Source: Lithospermum erythrorhizon
Taxonomy: Eukaryota > Streptophyta > Magnoliopsida > Boraginales > Boraginaceae
Direction of reading: 5' to 3'
Assembly: GCA_019722365.1 (NCBI GenBank)
Contig: JADFUC010001857.1
Coordinates: 124,001-188,000, forward strand
Length of the DNA stretch: 64,000 bases
Every line of letters begins with the position of its first letter. The stretch's first letter is position 1. The notes beneath the pieces were generated by a model. It was given only the letters and a program-made list of their open reading frames with translations. It did no database searches and was not told the origin of the DNA. Position numbers and translations under genes: made by a program. This document shows positions 1 through 13,270 of this stretch, in pieces.

Positions 1-1289
1 AAACATGGCCAACTTCTTGATGTTGTAGACTATCTGGCCGGCGGGTGTCAAATTTGACACTTCTCGCCTACCACGTCGACTTAGCATCCTCGAATAACGC
101 ACTCGCTTTTTTACCAACGGCCGCGGCAGGGTGTCGTTGAGGGTATCGAATTCTTTATCTCCACTTCAGCATCGGCTCCAACATATACCCGCCATATTTT
201 TCATTTCTCTTTATTTATTTCATATATATAATTATTAAATTTATAATTACTACAATAATTGACATGAAAATTAATTAAATTTGTCAAATATTTTTTTTTG
301 AATTTCAAAAAACCATAATATTTTAATACAATAAATAATATTATAATTTTTTAAAATAACACTCAATATTATTCATCACTCGAACTTGAGTACATACATA
401 ATAAGCAAACATACGTAAAAAAACTTGATTTTTTTGTGTCCAAATGACACAAACCTAGGCTCTATTTATAGAGCTCGAAAAATGAAAAATAGTGGTATAA
501 TTTTTTTTTTTGCTTAATTATTGTGCAAAAAACATTTTAAAATTGAAGAGAAAAAAAAGTGACAAACCGGGCGGCCGTGCGTTGAAGTGCCGGAGGCCAC
601 ATGTTAGAGGCTGGCTGCCAGTAGGCAGCGTGTGGCTTATTGGCTCGAATTTTTTTAATTCCGCGTGGGGCCCACTTTGTGGGTGTCAAATTTTTTTGGT
701 CCGGATCAAATATTGATTACAGGCCATAGAGTGTTAAATTTGACATCAAATAATCCCTTTTGATACTATTTGATTCCTGCTTTATGATAATTAGCATGAA
801 GATGAAAACGTTTTGAAAGAGACACAGAAAATTAGGGTTGAGTACTAAACATCTTGTAACATGCCATATTATGATATTGACTTCAAATGGGGAAAGCTTT
901 GAAAGGGTAGTATGCTGTTGCTGAACTGTTCTTTTCTTAGCAGTGATTAATGGAGGTGGTGTGGAAGCTATTGCATCAATAGATGAACAAGTATTGCCTA
1001 TTCTTGAGAAAAATGAAGAGTTCCTTTCTTTTGCTTCTCTTGATCCACTATCCTCTTGAATGTTTTTACTTATGTGTGGAGAAAATGTTATAAAGATTAT
1101 TGGTATTTTGGATATTGATAAAGTTTGTAACGTATTATATCTCTTGTATGACTTTATTGTCATATTTATCCTCAAATGTTTAGATGACATTCCAATTTGG
1201 TCTTATCTACTATTTGGTGTTGGTGAATGGACCGATCAAGTAATTATTCGCTTGGTACACGACCTAAAATGCCCAACTCAGCAATCCTT

Positions 1290-1580
1290 GTGAAAGATTA
1301 GTAATTCGAACTCGAGTATCACTTTATATTTGATATTGGATCGAATGTATCCGGACCGCCTTGGCAGAATATATACCCGATAAAGTTGTTTTTAAATATA
1401 ATATATATTTTAGAAACTAAAACATTTTTTTTGGTAAATTATCACTAATGTTGTTAATATAACTAATAATCCGATACTCGCTCGTTATTAGACCTAAAAT
1501 ACATGACTCGAAACCCTCGTGAAGGTTAATCGAGTCGTACTCGGGTACAATTTATTACTTGATACTCGAAACAACCGATA
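1290..1580. repeat. Dispersed repeat, copy 1
   Basis: This stretch resembles 25930-26240 in the same orientation. Both hold an 'aactcgagtat/agctcaagtat' block, then a 'cgataaagtt' block, then 'ttagaaacta', then 'ccctcgtgaaggttaa' or 'cccatgcaaaggttaa'. Spacing varies and identity is moderate, so this is an old interspersed repeat of unknown class. No coding content or termini were identified. Confidence 0.45.
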
Positions 1581-3029
1581 ATTGCAACTCAATGCCCTTA
1601 TAAATTAAGCATGTGGCATGCACATGCACATGAGCGACTTAATGAACAATTCATGAAAAATTTAACGGATAACATGGATGGGGCACTTTTCTAAACATAG
1701 ATTATCAAATTATTTTCAAACATATGTAATCGACTAGTGACATTATGTAAATATGGGTGATCATCAATGATTCTCTGGAGGTAGTAGTACATACAACTTT
1801 TTTGCTTGAACATTGTTCAAGTTTATCGATGACTTAATAATCTAATGTCATTTAATTAGAGTTTCTATTAAAGAGGTTTCTATCAACACTTGTTAGAGGA
1901 GTATCTAAGTGAAGATGGTTGATGCATTAGTCAAACGTCATAGTTTTGCATATTTCAAGCTTTGTGGGGTTTCATGCACCACTTGTTGGACTTCAGCGGT
2001 TACGTGGAATTAAAGTCTTATCCAAACGAAAATATTTAATGCAATAATCGGAGAGAATATGAAATGGTCTATTATGAACTTAGATCTCTATTATTACATT
2101 AGAATTTCCTATCTTTATCATTAGGAAAAAAAACTTTGGTCAAGTTTGGTTGGTGGAGCTTGGACACTTAATCAAGACTCGAGTGTGATTTTGGTAGTGT
2201 CCCACTGGGCTTTTTTCCATTACGTCCCCATTTAAAGTGGGTTAGGATCTTGGTTGGGCCAGACAGTTCTTCTAGAAATGGGAGTTGTGGCCCGGCCCAC
2301 TTTCCGTCTAATTTAAATAGTCCAGAAAGTCTTCCACTTTTCCTCACAAAATTGTAGTGTTCGGTGTTCCAACTTGGATTGTCTATTAAATTTTGTGACA
2401 CCCATTTTTACATTTGAAGATAAATGTCGTATTTATATTCTAAAATGATAAATATAACACAAACCTTCTTGCCAACTTATTGGTACTTGAAACAACAAGA
2501 GATAAACAATCAATAGACAATCAATATCTTTTGCTCTACCATATTTTTTCATTTTAACTTAAATGATTAATTCTTTGTCACTTATATTATTCTTGTCAAT
2601 TAAGGTGAAGCTGTCATATGTCGCATTTTCATTAATAGAATATTTAATCATCATTAATTATTGTTTTTGAATGAGTCAAATTCACTTTCATTTTTTTTCA
2701 AATAAACGGAGAAATAATAAATATTTGTGGTTTCCTCATATGTGAGGTTTCCTTCATATACATACTTTGATAGTTTGATGAATGGGGACTAAACATTAAT
2801 AAAACACCAAAATGAGTACTTTTGAACATATAATGTCATCCTCATACATAAACACACACACAAAGAAATGTCGCCCTCAAGCCTCAAATCATACATGGAC
2901 GCAAATATTATTACAAGTGATAAACATATTGAGGTTACTCTTCATCGATTAATGATAAAGGGAGTAACGAAGATTTTTATATATTGCTTGGAAGGGCAGC
3001 ATTATCGATATGGGCGTGTCACTTTAACA

Positions 3030-3740
3030 CTCTCTTACACGTGTAACCCTCTTACATCGGCATTATGCCGCCCGGCATTAGCGGAATTGCTCGGCGAGGG
3101 ATTCTGCGTGCCCAGCATCGCCCTTGTCGACTACGTCTGGCCCAGTAAGAGTGCATGGGGTTCAACATAAAATCAATTAGCATTAGAAGCTTGAACCTTA
3201 TATACGCGGCACAGGAGACACCGACCCGATGTGAGACTTGTGACGTGCACTCTTTCTGCGTGTAATCCTCTCGGCGGCATGACGCCCATGCTGCGGAATT
3301 TATATCGAGGCGGGGTTACACGTGTGTTCATCACCACGGGCAGCTCGATGTCTGAAGATAAGGAGGTTCTCTAAAATTAATTGGTTATAGACAGAGTAGC
3401 ACAATACCTTATATATTAACCGAGTACACAGTACCCGTGTGGAGCGTCACTTGTACTCTCCCTCAAAATTGTAGCCCTCACCGGCGGCATTATGCATAGC
3501 GAATTTAGCACGGAGTTCCATTAACCGGGAGTACACCAACTGCGTGTGAGGCATGTTTCTCTCACGTGTAACCCTCCTCGGCGGCATTATACTTCTCCGA
3601 AATTTAACATCGGTGGGATTTTATGTTTCCTCTGTGGGATTCCACTCTAAAACCAATTGATAATAGAGGGAGTAGCCCAAGAACTTATATATTAACCCGT
3701 GAGGACACCAACTATCGATGTGAGACGTATCACTTTAACA
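3030..3740. repeat. Diverged tandem repeat array
   Basis: A GTGTAACCCTC-GGCGGCATTAT block recurs near 3041, 3261, 3471 and 3566. Between occurrences, an 'AAAATTAATTGG...GAGTAGC' block followed by 'CTTATATATTAACC' and a 'GATGTGAGAC' block recurs at about 3170, 3375 and 3650. Spacing is about 220, 210 and 95 bp, so units have been truncated. A related single copy lies at 36725-36840. Local GC is higher than in the flanks. The class is unknown; it may be tandem insertions of one small non-autonomous element. Confidence 0.55.
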
Positions 3741-6700
3741 ACAAAATTTCGATATATATGTTCTTGATTTGACATTTAACAACGGATTATCCTCTCGAAT
3801 ATACTATCTTCAATAATTTCTTCATACTTATATTGATAGATGACATATTGTTGTGGTTTTGATAGTTGTTACAACCAAAGAACACATGAATCGTGCATCA
3901 CCATCATCAATTATTCATATCCAGCAATAATCTTGACACATACAAGCTATGTGATATACAACAATGCCCCCCCTCCCCTCCTGTCTTGAACCATAAATCC
4001 ATAAGACAATTCCATCAAACTTGAAAGCAGTGACGAATCTTGCATTAAAAATATTTAAAATTAAGGAGAACCAGATACATTAAGCTTCTTTAAATGAAAA
4101 TTTTCATTATTAAATTGGAACCAGTTACTATATTTTGTGTAAAACAACTTGTAACTACAAGGTAGATCGAGTTTAAATTTTTTAAAATTGAGTCGAGAAC
4201 TTCACGTTCCTTAATTTCTTCTAAGTTATGCCACTATATACTCCCTATATATGTGAAAAGGGTAACTAGGTAACTTCGAGTCTTGGGGATGTCTTTGGTC
4301 TTGGAGATTGAATGCTGACTGTTGACGATCAATACAAAGAGTCAATAAAAAAATAAATGCACTTTAATCTACTCCCCCCCACTGACCATAGAGTCGTGAT
4401 GAGGTCAATTAAAGGGATTCTGTTTTACAGTTTCCTCTTCATTTTTATCTTCTTCTTTTTTTGTCCGAGGGACCATGAAATGAAGTTTATTTGTGGAGCT
4501 TAATAAGCCGAGCTTAACAAGCCGAGCTTAACAGCGGCTTTCATTTCGGAAAAGCCGGGTTGAGTCGGCCCAGGCTTCGTTGGCTCTGCGGTGGCTCAGT
4601 CATATAATTATTATTATCTATTAAAATAAAGTATAAAAGTAATACTCTAATTTTTCGATTTGAATTTATTGTCGAAGTAAGTGTTATTATGATGAAGCTT
4701 TTCGTTATAATTTTAGTTGATGTCGAGTCTAATTTATTTATTGGCGTTTAATGTTAAATCTCCCATAATTTTACTTTAAAATTTGGGAATTTGCGTCGGT
4801 GAGTTGTATGAATTTCGACTCGGTTTTGACTCGGCTCGGTGAGCGTGGCAATAGAGGCAGAGCCTGCTACTCGTTTGGTGGTCAGGCCAAGCCAAAAGTG
4901 CAAATTTCGGGGCTCGGCTCGGCTCGGTGCGTCTGGTAGTATTACATAGCAGGTGCTTACAGCATGAATTAGTTAGCAAGTTGCTTATATAAGGGTAAAA
5001 GAGTAAATTCACACAAATCTGAACAAAGGTATAAAAAATTAAATAGAAAATCACCCATTTTACAAATAACCCAAACACTTCGCCAACTCGACTCGCTATG
5101 ACTACAGGTTTATAAAAAAACTTGTGCTTTTGAACGGCTCAAACAACAGGGAAAACATCATCGAAAGCAGTGAATCGCTGCAGGTGCCGGCGCATGTTAG
5201 AATAAATCCGTTAACGATTGTGCTCTTATAGGAAGATACTGAACAGGAGATTCAACTTTGCCTTGCATTTAGAGAACTGATTTCTATCTTATGTTTAACG
5301 TTACATACCATCGCGTGTAACTTAATAAATTATACTCATGTATAAGGGATCATTTGGTTGGATGGACAACAAAGTAACTAATGTAGGTTGAAGGATGGAA
5401 AGATTGAAGATTTATAATTTTCAAGATTCTTTTATATTTACAATAGTAAGTAAAATTACTAAAATACTCTTAATTTAAGATGTGAAAAGACAAAAATAAT
5501 CCTATTTTATCCCATCCGTCGGATTAGAATATTTACTTAATTACAACGATCTGATAGTTTTAAGAACTATAAGCATAATGCTAACTATTATAGTGTAAGC
5601 ACCCAAGACGTGGCTCAAACAAATAACATCTCCTACACACGGTTCAAAGCAATAGAAAATTCAACTAAAATGGAGTACTACCATATGGATTATTACATTT
5701 TTATTTGAATGATGTAAACAACGTTTTTCTAAATTATTAAATAAAATTTTCGAGTTAGAGTAATAAATGTACTATAGCTAATAATATTATTATATTTCAG
5801 TTAAATGAAAATATTAAAAAAACATATACATGATTAATCAAGGTGAAATCAAGATTTATATCCCAATATGATCCTCTAGTCCGAGTTGATCAATCATTGG
5901 GAGGGCTGGATATTCATTATAGTAAAATTAGATAAAATAAGTTGAAGTAGAATTATATAAAATGAGTTGAAACATAATATCATATAGTATTATTGAATTC
6001 CATATAAACATGGATCTCAAATGATAGAGATAGAATTACTTAGACGAAATCGACAACTTATGTACATATTCAAAATAATTAGAGCTTCAAATGATCATAT
6101 TGTAAGTGGATATATAATATATAATAATGAAAAGAATAAAAAAATATCTCCTAAGACCATCTCTAACAAATAGACAAATTTTAAAGACTATCTTTCATAC
6201 ACATCATATTATTATCTTTCTTTGAAAGTAGTAACCACTGATCGTTTTAACAGCATATTTAAAAGCATTCATTAGATTTTTCATTATAACTTTAAGTACG
6301 TAATTAATCTTAAATATTTTTACGATATCGAATGATATAAGCTTCAATTACATTTGCAAAACTAAAAAAAAGCGATACAAAAATTTAAGAATTTTGAATG
6401 TTATTTGGTCAAAAGAATCATTTTAAAAGTAGAAGGATAATTTTTCAACGTGGGTCCCATTTAGCGTGGAAATGCAATAATAACTCTGAGGAAAATTGAG
6501 AAAGAATTTAGCATGAAAATATCTACATATTGCAAATACCTACCTAATAATTAAAAATCACCTGAAATATTTTTATTTATTTGAATAGTGAAAACCCAAG
6601 CTACAATAATTTGATGATATATTTCATGTACCACGTGCTAATTATGGAGTCAAACATGGAGGCTGTGACGCAGCGTAAGACGACGATGTTATTCAACTTC

Positions 6701-8639
6701 TCCGACCCTCTTCAGTACTCACGTCGTCGATTTACACCCATCAAATCCGATCCTAATTGCCCCCCAAATGCATTTATTTAATACAAGGTCCTACTAATAA
6801 TTTAATGCCTCTTGACATGTTAAACTTCCAAGAGTAATCTAAGTGATTAATAAATCAACCAATCACAATTCTTCTTTTGACCTCCCCCACTTATTTTAAT
6901 CCAATTGTGTAATAAGTCAAATCGTATGAGAGTCGCAGGTAAAACCAATTCCATGATTAAGTTCTGATAAAAATATTACTTTATGTTCAATGGAGAATTA
7001 AAATACAAAAGTCACAGGATATGTTACATCCCTAAATTGACTTAACTTTCCGTCGCGACTTTGTTTGGCTTCATAAAGATGTGTTGAATCGTAAGCTTGA
7101 TAACGTTAATAAATTATTAGCCTACCGTTATTAGATTTCTGTGAGTGGAATCTTAAAAAAAGTATTGAGAGTGCTCATTTATTAATGAGTATAACTGGAA
7201 ATAATCTTTTCATTATTGATGAGAGCAAAGTACAATATAATTTTTAATTTTTGAAGGAATCATAGACTTTTTGAGTTTATTTCAAAGTTTACCATTAGCT
7301 CACTTAACTTAATAGGATAATTTTGTTAAATCTATGGTCGACAACAACGCTTTGTGCTAGGAGTTATGGATGGTGCAACACATGTTACACTTAAGACAAA
7401 AACTCTCCGTGTGGGGTTGTGAAGTAAATGGTCTAGCTTAACCACTGATCAAGACAGGGCGATGTCTCTCATTCAATTTTGAAAAATTGAGATTGTATTA
7501 TATAGTTTCTTAGTTTATTTTCAAAATGTGTAACATTATCTCATCAATGACAAATTTTCAATCAAATTTTATTTAATTGGTAAACTCAAAACCTTAGTCC
7601 AAGCCTTTAAACATGTCCAATGAAATATATACCACAGTTCCACCCAAGAAAACAAGCATTAGTGGAGGTAGGGCTGCTTATACTATACAATATACATATG
7701 TCGACCACTAATGCTATAAGTCCTGAAACTAAATGGACTAATACACCTACAACATTGTACAAACTAAATAAATGCACCTTAATATACAATTGTACAAGAA
7801 CCTAATACTATTAATAACGTCTTCATTACATTCTAAAAATTATAAGATTTTTTTAAAAAACAGCAAATCCTTATACTATTATTTTTGTATTTGATTTAAT
7901 GATTAATGGAACAATTCATGATCAAAGCTTTTACTAAATGAAACATCAATTAAAATGATTGGGAGATTGCTGTAAACTTTCATTAATCCCCTTATTGAAT
8001 AGTCATTATCTATCAACAATAATGTACTCTTTACTAGTTACTAACCCTATATATTAATGTAGTTTACCATTTAAAAGTAAGTATTTTAATACATTATTTT
8101 TGTTTTCCATGTTTTCAATGGCCAGTCATACAAAAAAGTAGTACTCAGTACAAATTGGCACAAAGCATTAACAAACATTCAAACAAAAATATGAAATTTT
8201 TAAATGGAGGCATACAGTGTGATTTAATTGGTTGGCTTGAGGCCCGGGATTCTTTATCAATCTGTCTCCAATCTTGAAACCTGAAATACATATGTTAATG
8301 TGAATGATATTATTAATAAAGTGGATCACTTATTTTCTTTAAAAAATATAAAACATAGTGCTACTGAAATGTCTTAAAATAAAAGCTTGTCGAATAAAAT
8401 ATATAATGTCTTTTATAGGTTGGACATGGTTTTACAATTACGACACTTAACCTGACACTCAATTCCAAATCTTTCTAATATACAATAGCGAGTCCATATC
8501 CCGTTATCTAACAAAAGTTTCAAATCAATTGATTTCTTCTTTGGACTACCACATCCAACTTACCATCCATTCAATCAATTTTAGGGTTTAATCAAATTCC
8601 CATTTAATTAATCAAATCACCCACCCCCCTCCCTCTCAC

Positions 8640-8672
8640 CCCACACACCCCACCCCACCCCACCCCACCCAA
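8640..8672. repeat. CCCCA-type microsatellite
   Basis: A run of CACCC/CCCCA units lies within a longer pyrimidine-rich tract (about 8615-8705), roughly 630 bp upstream of the DUF789 start codon. It could belong to the promoter or 5' leader region, but no function can be assigned. Confidence 0.7.
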
Positions 8673-8754
8673 CCCCCCTACATTATTCATAGCAACCCCT
8701 CTTCCACACAACTCAAAAAAACTTCTGATTATCAAAGTTTATTCAATTTTTCCT

Positions 8755-9290
8755 CATCTTTCTCAAGTTTCACAACTACCCAATTAGTAAAAATCAAAAT
8801 TTAGTAATTAAACTCATAAAGATCAAAATTTTACACAAAATTAGCTTATATATATATACAAAAAAAGATTGAATTTTTATGCTCACTAGGGTTTTTTCAA
8901 CCCTTTCTTGAAAGGTAAAATCCCTTAAATTTATTGAATTTAATCCCATTTTTCATCATTTTTCTCCAGTTTCAGAGCTACCCAATTGAGCAAAAATCAA
9001 AATTTAATAATTAAACTCATAAAGATTATATTTTCACACAAAAATAGCTGTAAGTATAAAAAAAATTGGATTTTTAAGCTTTCTATATTCTCATAATAAG
9101 GAATATTTATTCAGTTTAATCACATTTTCTCACATCTTTATCCAGTTTCAGAGATACCCAATTGAGTAAAAATCAAAATTTAGTATTTAAACTCATAAAG
9201 ATCAGATTTTTTAATATAATTTAGCTTAATTATAAAGAAAATATTGAATTTTTAGCTTTTTTATATTTTTATAGTAAGGAATATTTATTT
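8755..9290 (+). repeat. Triplicated leader repeat upstream of DUF789 gene
   Basis: Three direct copies of an AT-rich unit share the landmark order TTTC(A)GAG, TACCCAATTGAG, AAAATCAAAATTTAGTA, TTAAACTCATAAAGAT, TTAGCTT and TTGAATTTTTA. The TACCC landmark falls at 8777, 8979 and 9155, so periods are 202 and 176 bp. The last copy ends only a few bases before the ATG at 9299, so the array is probably transcribed as 5' UTR or forms the core promoter. The copies differ by scattered substitutions and small indels, which suggests an old local duplication. Confidence 0.75.
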
Positions 9291-9298
9291 ATATTGAG

Positions 9299-12055
9299 AT
9301 GTTAAGAGCTGGATTACAGTTTAATAGGAGTAGAAATGGAGAAGATAGGTTTTATAGTGCTAGAGCTCGCCGGAGTCAAAGTCAAAGCGTTGACTTTCAG
9401 GGTCAAGTTGATATGAAAAATGGTCAAAGTGATGTTTCTGTGAGTCATTGTATCGAAAAGGTTGAGGGTGAGAGTAGAGATGGTTATTTGCCTCCCAAGA
9501 AAATTGTTAGTGATAAGAGTGATCAATGTGGTAAAAAAGAGGGTGTGTTGGTTAGTAAAAATGGGAAGAAAGTGGTGTTGGGGTCTTCGTTGTGTAATTT
9601 GGAACGGTTTCTTGGATCAGTTTCGCCTTCTGTGATGGCACAGCGTTTTTCGGAGGTTTAATTTTTTACCATTTTGATTAATTTTAGTTAATTGTTGTTT
9701 TTGTTTGGTGGGTAATGCTTGAGCTTGTTTTGATAGTTGGTTATCGTTCTAGTGAATCTGGTTGGCTGTAAATTGAACAAATGAATTAATATTGTAAATT
9801 TGCTGGTTGAGTGTTTGTGGTTGATATGTTGAGCAAGATTTATGTAGTATCTAGTTTTTTGTAAATTTGTAAAACATTATGTTAGTTAAAGATAAGTAGA
9901 GACTAGAGAATGAGGGATAAATAATATGGTTACATTTGCTTTGTTCTGATTTTGTATTTACACATTGCTTCTTCGGTTGTTTACATATTGAGCAAGAAGA
10001 ATTTGGAACCTATATATACTGATCTAGCAACTTAGAAAAAGATTATCACAAAAACTACTTTTGCAGTTACTATTATTCTACTCTTGTTCGTTTGTTGTCC
10101 TCAAAAAACCCTTTTATCTGAAATATTTCCTTATTTATGGTCTTTCATATTTTTTTATTTCAGACAACAATGAGAAGCTGGGGAACAAGTGATGTAGAAT
10201 TCCGGCACTATTTTGTGCTAGGTGATCTTTGGGAGTCTTTCAAGGAGTGGAGCGTGTATGGTGCTGGAGTTCCGCTGATATTGAATGACAGTGATGGTGT
10301 TGTTCAGTACTATGTGCCCTACTTGTCTGGTATTCAGTTATATGGAGATTCTTCAAAGTCTTCATTCAAAACAAGGTAGGAACTTAAAAGTTAAATCTGC
10401 ATATGTAAGAGTTTTGATCCTTTTACAGATTAACGTTGTCTTATTCATTCTTATCTTGTTTAGAATTTTCATTACTATCAATAGTGTCATCTACTAGTTA
10501 GCCTGGACTGGAGGGTTCTCTATTCAGTTGAAGTGACTCTCATTCATCTTTTTGTTGGATTTAGATCCTCTATCCATTTTGTCATCTTCTTTGTTCAATA
10601 TTTATCTCGTCACATTTCTTTGATGGTGTAGTTTTCCTTTTATGAATTATATATATCATATCCTTTCTTTTGTTGGTTTAGCAATCACTAAAACTCAGGC
10701 AATAGACCATATACTCCTAGCATCTGTAACAGATTTTGTTGTAACAGATTCTGTTTTCTACATGAATCTGATGTCTCTTCGGATAATAGGCAACTAGGTG
10801 AGGATAGTGATGGAGACTATTTCAAGGATTCAAGTAGTGATTGGAGCAGTGATTGTGAGCATGAGAGAGGTTGCTCAAATGCATTGACAGGTTCAACATT
10901 ATATCAACATCCAACCAGTGATGTTTCGTGTCGGTTTTCCTCTAGAGACCAGCATGAGGGATCCTCTAGTGATGAGGGGGAATCTGGTAGTTCTCCAGGT
11001 TCTCTGTTGTTTGAGTATCTTGCGAGCGACATGCCTTATAGCCGGGAACCTCTCTACGACAAGGTATTCCCCCCCCAGGAAATGCTTTTACTGTGTTAAA
11101 GGAATTATGAATTGAGTCCTACTATACTGATTATGTTCTTCAACCCTTTCATTGTACAGATATCCCAACTTGCTGTTAGCTTCCCTGAACTAAGGACACT
11201 ACGGAGTTGTGATCTACTCTCCTCTAGTTGGATCTCTGTGGCCTGGTAGTACCTTACTTCTTGTTTCCAGGGGACACCACCTGTATATTGTTGTTTGTCT
11301 AAGTAGTTTTTTTGTAGGTACCCAATTTACAGAATACCGGTGGGACCTTCGCTTCAGGACCTAGATGCTTGCTTTCTGACCTTCCATTCTCTTCATACAC
11401 CCACCACAGGTAGCATAGACTTCTCCCCATTCATGAAAGGACTTTAGATCTTTTTATTTCTTAGCTCCTTCTCATCTGTTGTTTTTCTTCTTAAACTGCT
11501 GTCATCAATGATTACTGTTACAGTATATATTGCTGGGAACATATTATGACTGGTTTTGGTTGTCAATTAATTTCCAATATTTTCCCTTTTCTTCATTGGT
11601 TTTGTTTGTCTGTTTCATTTCCTCTACCTATGCTTTTGTTTTTGAGGTGTGAGCTGGAATTAATTTTGTTTGACCAAATGATTGTTATATTCTCAAGCCC
11701 ATGTTGGATGTTTGTCCTACGGGAACCAACTATTGTCTACTATCTAGTTTCACTTCGCAGTTGCTTGCTCCATATTCTTTGACCATCAATCTAAACTGTA
11801 TGGTTGTTATTTCATCTGATAGGAACTCAGAATCTACCATCTCCTTCTCTCTTGAATCCAAATGAGGAGGAAGGCATCGCCAAAATTTCATTACCTGTTT
11901 TTGGCCTTGCTTCATACAAGTTTAAGGGAACACTATGGGCACCCAACGGAGGTTATGAACGCCAATTGGTGAATTCCCTTCTGCAGTCTGCTGATAACTG
12001 GCTGGCATTGCGCCAGGTCAACCATCCAGATTTTCTTTTCTTCCGCCATAGATGA
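9299..12055 (+). CDS. DUF789 family protein
   Basis: This is a plant-specific protein of unknown biochemical role. Six exons join in phase: 9299-9655, 10164-10375, about 10790-11063, 11160-11245, 11318-11409 and 11823-12055, giving about 417 residues. The recognisable family core starts at the end of exon 1 with 'SNLERFL'-type sequence and continues in exon 2 with YFVLGDLWESFKEWSVYGAG and VQYYVPYLSGIQ. Exon 3 is Ser/Asp/Glu-rich and low in complexity. Exons 4-6 carry LRSCDLLSSSWISVAWYPIY, PVGPSLQDLDACFLTFH and a C-terminal GLASYKFKGTLW block. The exon 3 acceptor is the least certain; a cryptic AG about 40 bp upstream would also keep phase. No signal peptide or membrane segment is seen. It converges on the ABCG gene 1.2 kb away. 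Confidence 0.88.
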
Positions 12056-12871
12056 GAAATCAGGAGTTCTTGTGTTCCTTTTACTTCTCCGGATTATTAG
12101 CCAGCTGTTTATGTTTTAGTCGTTACCTTGCTAATCACAAGACGGAACACAGTTGTTGTATAAGAAATGTAGAATTATAGATTACCCCCAGCAGGATGGG
12201 TAAACGAGGGATGAAAAATGGGAAGTCTTGAGAGAATATTAATGACAATGTCTCACAAATTGAAGAAGGCTCGCAAAGCTGCAGATCGATGACTCTAATT
12301 TGATTCAACTGTTTGGCTCCTGATAATGAATCGTCAGTATACTCATCTTCCCTTTTATCCATATTTATTTATACAAGAATTGAAAAACAGGCTCTTTTTT
12401 TAATGTCCTGATGATAAATGTAGATTGCATTTTCTTATTTTAGCACTTTCAGGAGATTTTGGAAGTTTTTAGGAATATCACATGTGACTTTAGCTGCCTC
12501 CATGTTATGTACTTCAGGCTCTAGCAATTACTATAATACCAGAGAAAGATGGTATCTTTTAGAGCATATTTATGCTTGATATTTTCTTTCTTTCTCTCTT
12601 GATGGAAATGTTTTAGAAACAACTTCACCCCCATAGAATAAGGTGTATGATCTCACCTAGCTCCCAATCCACCTTTAAGTGCTAGTCATTTGCTAATTTA
12701 ACATTATGTATTCTATTTTATGATCTATCAAATCCATTACCCAGTTTTACCTAGAAATCAGTTCTTTTGTAAAAGAAGTCACCTTGTTCATTATATTCAA
12801 GAAAAAATAAAGAGTCCTAAGAAAGGGAATGATTATATGCCTCATTTCAAACTTTGTGTTTATAAAATTAT

Positions 12872-12958
12872 ACTCCTTCCGTTTCAGAATAGATATTGTC
12901 AAGAAAAAAATTATTTTTTCACAATAGTTGATTGTTTACATTTTCAATGAAGGGAGTG
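12872..12958. mobile_element. Stowaway-like MITE fragment
   Basis: The left end reads CTCCTTCCGTTTCAG and the right end GAAGGGAG, a short inverted pair of the type common in plant Stowaway elements. The intervening 60-odd bases are AT-rich. It lies in the intergenic gap between the 3' ends of the DUF789 and ABCG genes. The short, imperfect ends keep the call modest. Confidence 0.45.
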
Positions 12959-13050
12959 CATCATAAAATGGATCGTTTATCTAAACTATCCGTAAATTCC
13001 ACCATATGTAGTGCACAATCAATTAAATGATCATTTCACAAAAGACCACC

Positions 13051-13122
13051 CACTAAAAAGTTCTTGTTGAAGACCACCAATTGCACTCAAGGAACACCAA
13101 CTAAAAAGTTCTTGTTGAAGAC
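13051..13122. repeat. Short direct repeat beyond the ABCG 3' end
   Basis: The string ACTAAAAAGTTCTTGTTGAA occurs twice, starting near 13052 and 13100, separated by unique sequence. It lies about 150 bp downstream of the ABCG stop codon. It is probably a small tandem duplication. Confidence 0.65.
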
Positions 13123-13270
13123 TTCATGATAATGAGGTATATCAGTTGATTTCAACCAACAAAATCAAGAATCAACCTCAGCCTAAGAATAACATTCATC
13201 AATAGCCAATGCTTTGTACAAACTTCTTCTTCCTGTACCTATACAATTGTTTCCCTAACTGCAAAATGGC

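Larger units (their letters stand above)
1..8639. other. Gene-free intergenic stretch
   Basis: No reading frame here has the length, composition or splice context of a plant gene. The longest frames (such as 717-1190 on the minus strand) look like chance openings in AT-rich DNA. Within it I see a dispersed repeat at 1290-1580, a diverged tandem array at 3030-3740, and a patch around 4490-4950 rich in short GGCTCGG and AAGCCGAGCTTAAC repeats, probably the edge of a decayed element. The remainder is unrecognised AT-rich sequence. Confidence 0.6.

Noticed and set aside
717..1190. 157-codon minus-strand frame
   Set aside because: Low-complexity Ile/Ser/Asn-rich translation, no domain, no splice or promoter context; an overlapping plus-strand frame exists, so it looks like chance.
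3030..3740. CRISPR-like array
   Set aside because: Units are long, diverged and unevenly spaced, and the context is a plant nuclear genome.
7607..7805. Opposed overlapping frames of about 60 codons on both strands
   Set aside because: Mirror-image openness is expected by chance in AT-rich DNA, and neither translation resembles a known family.
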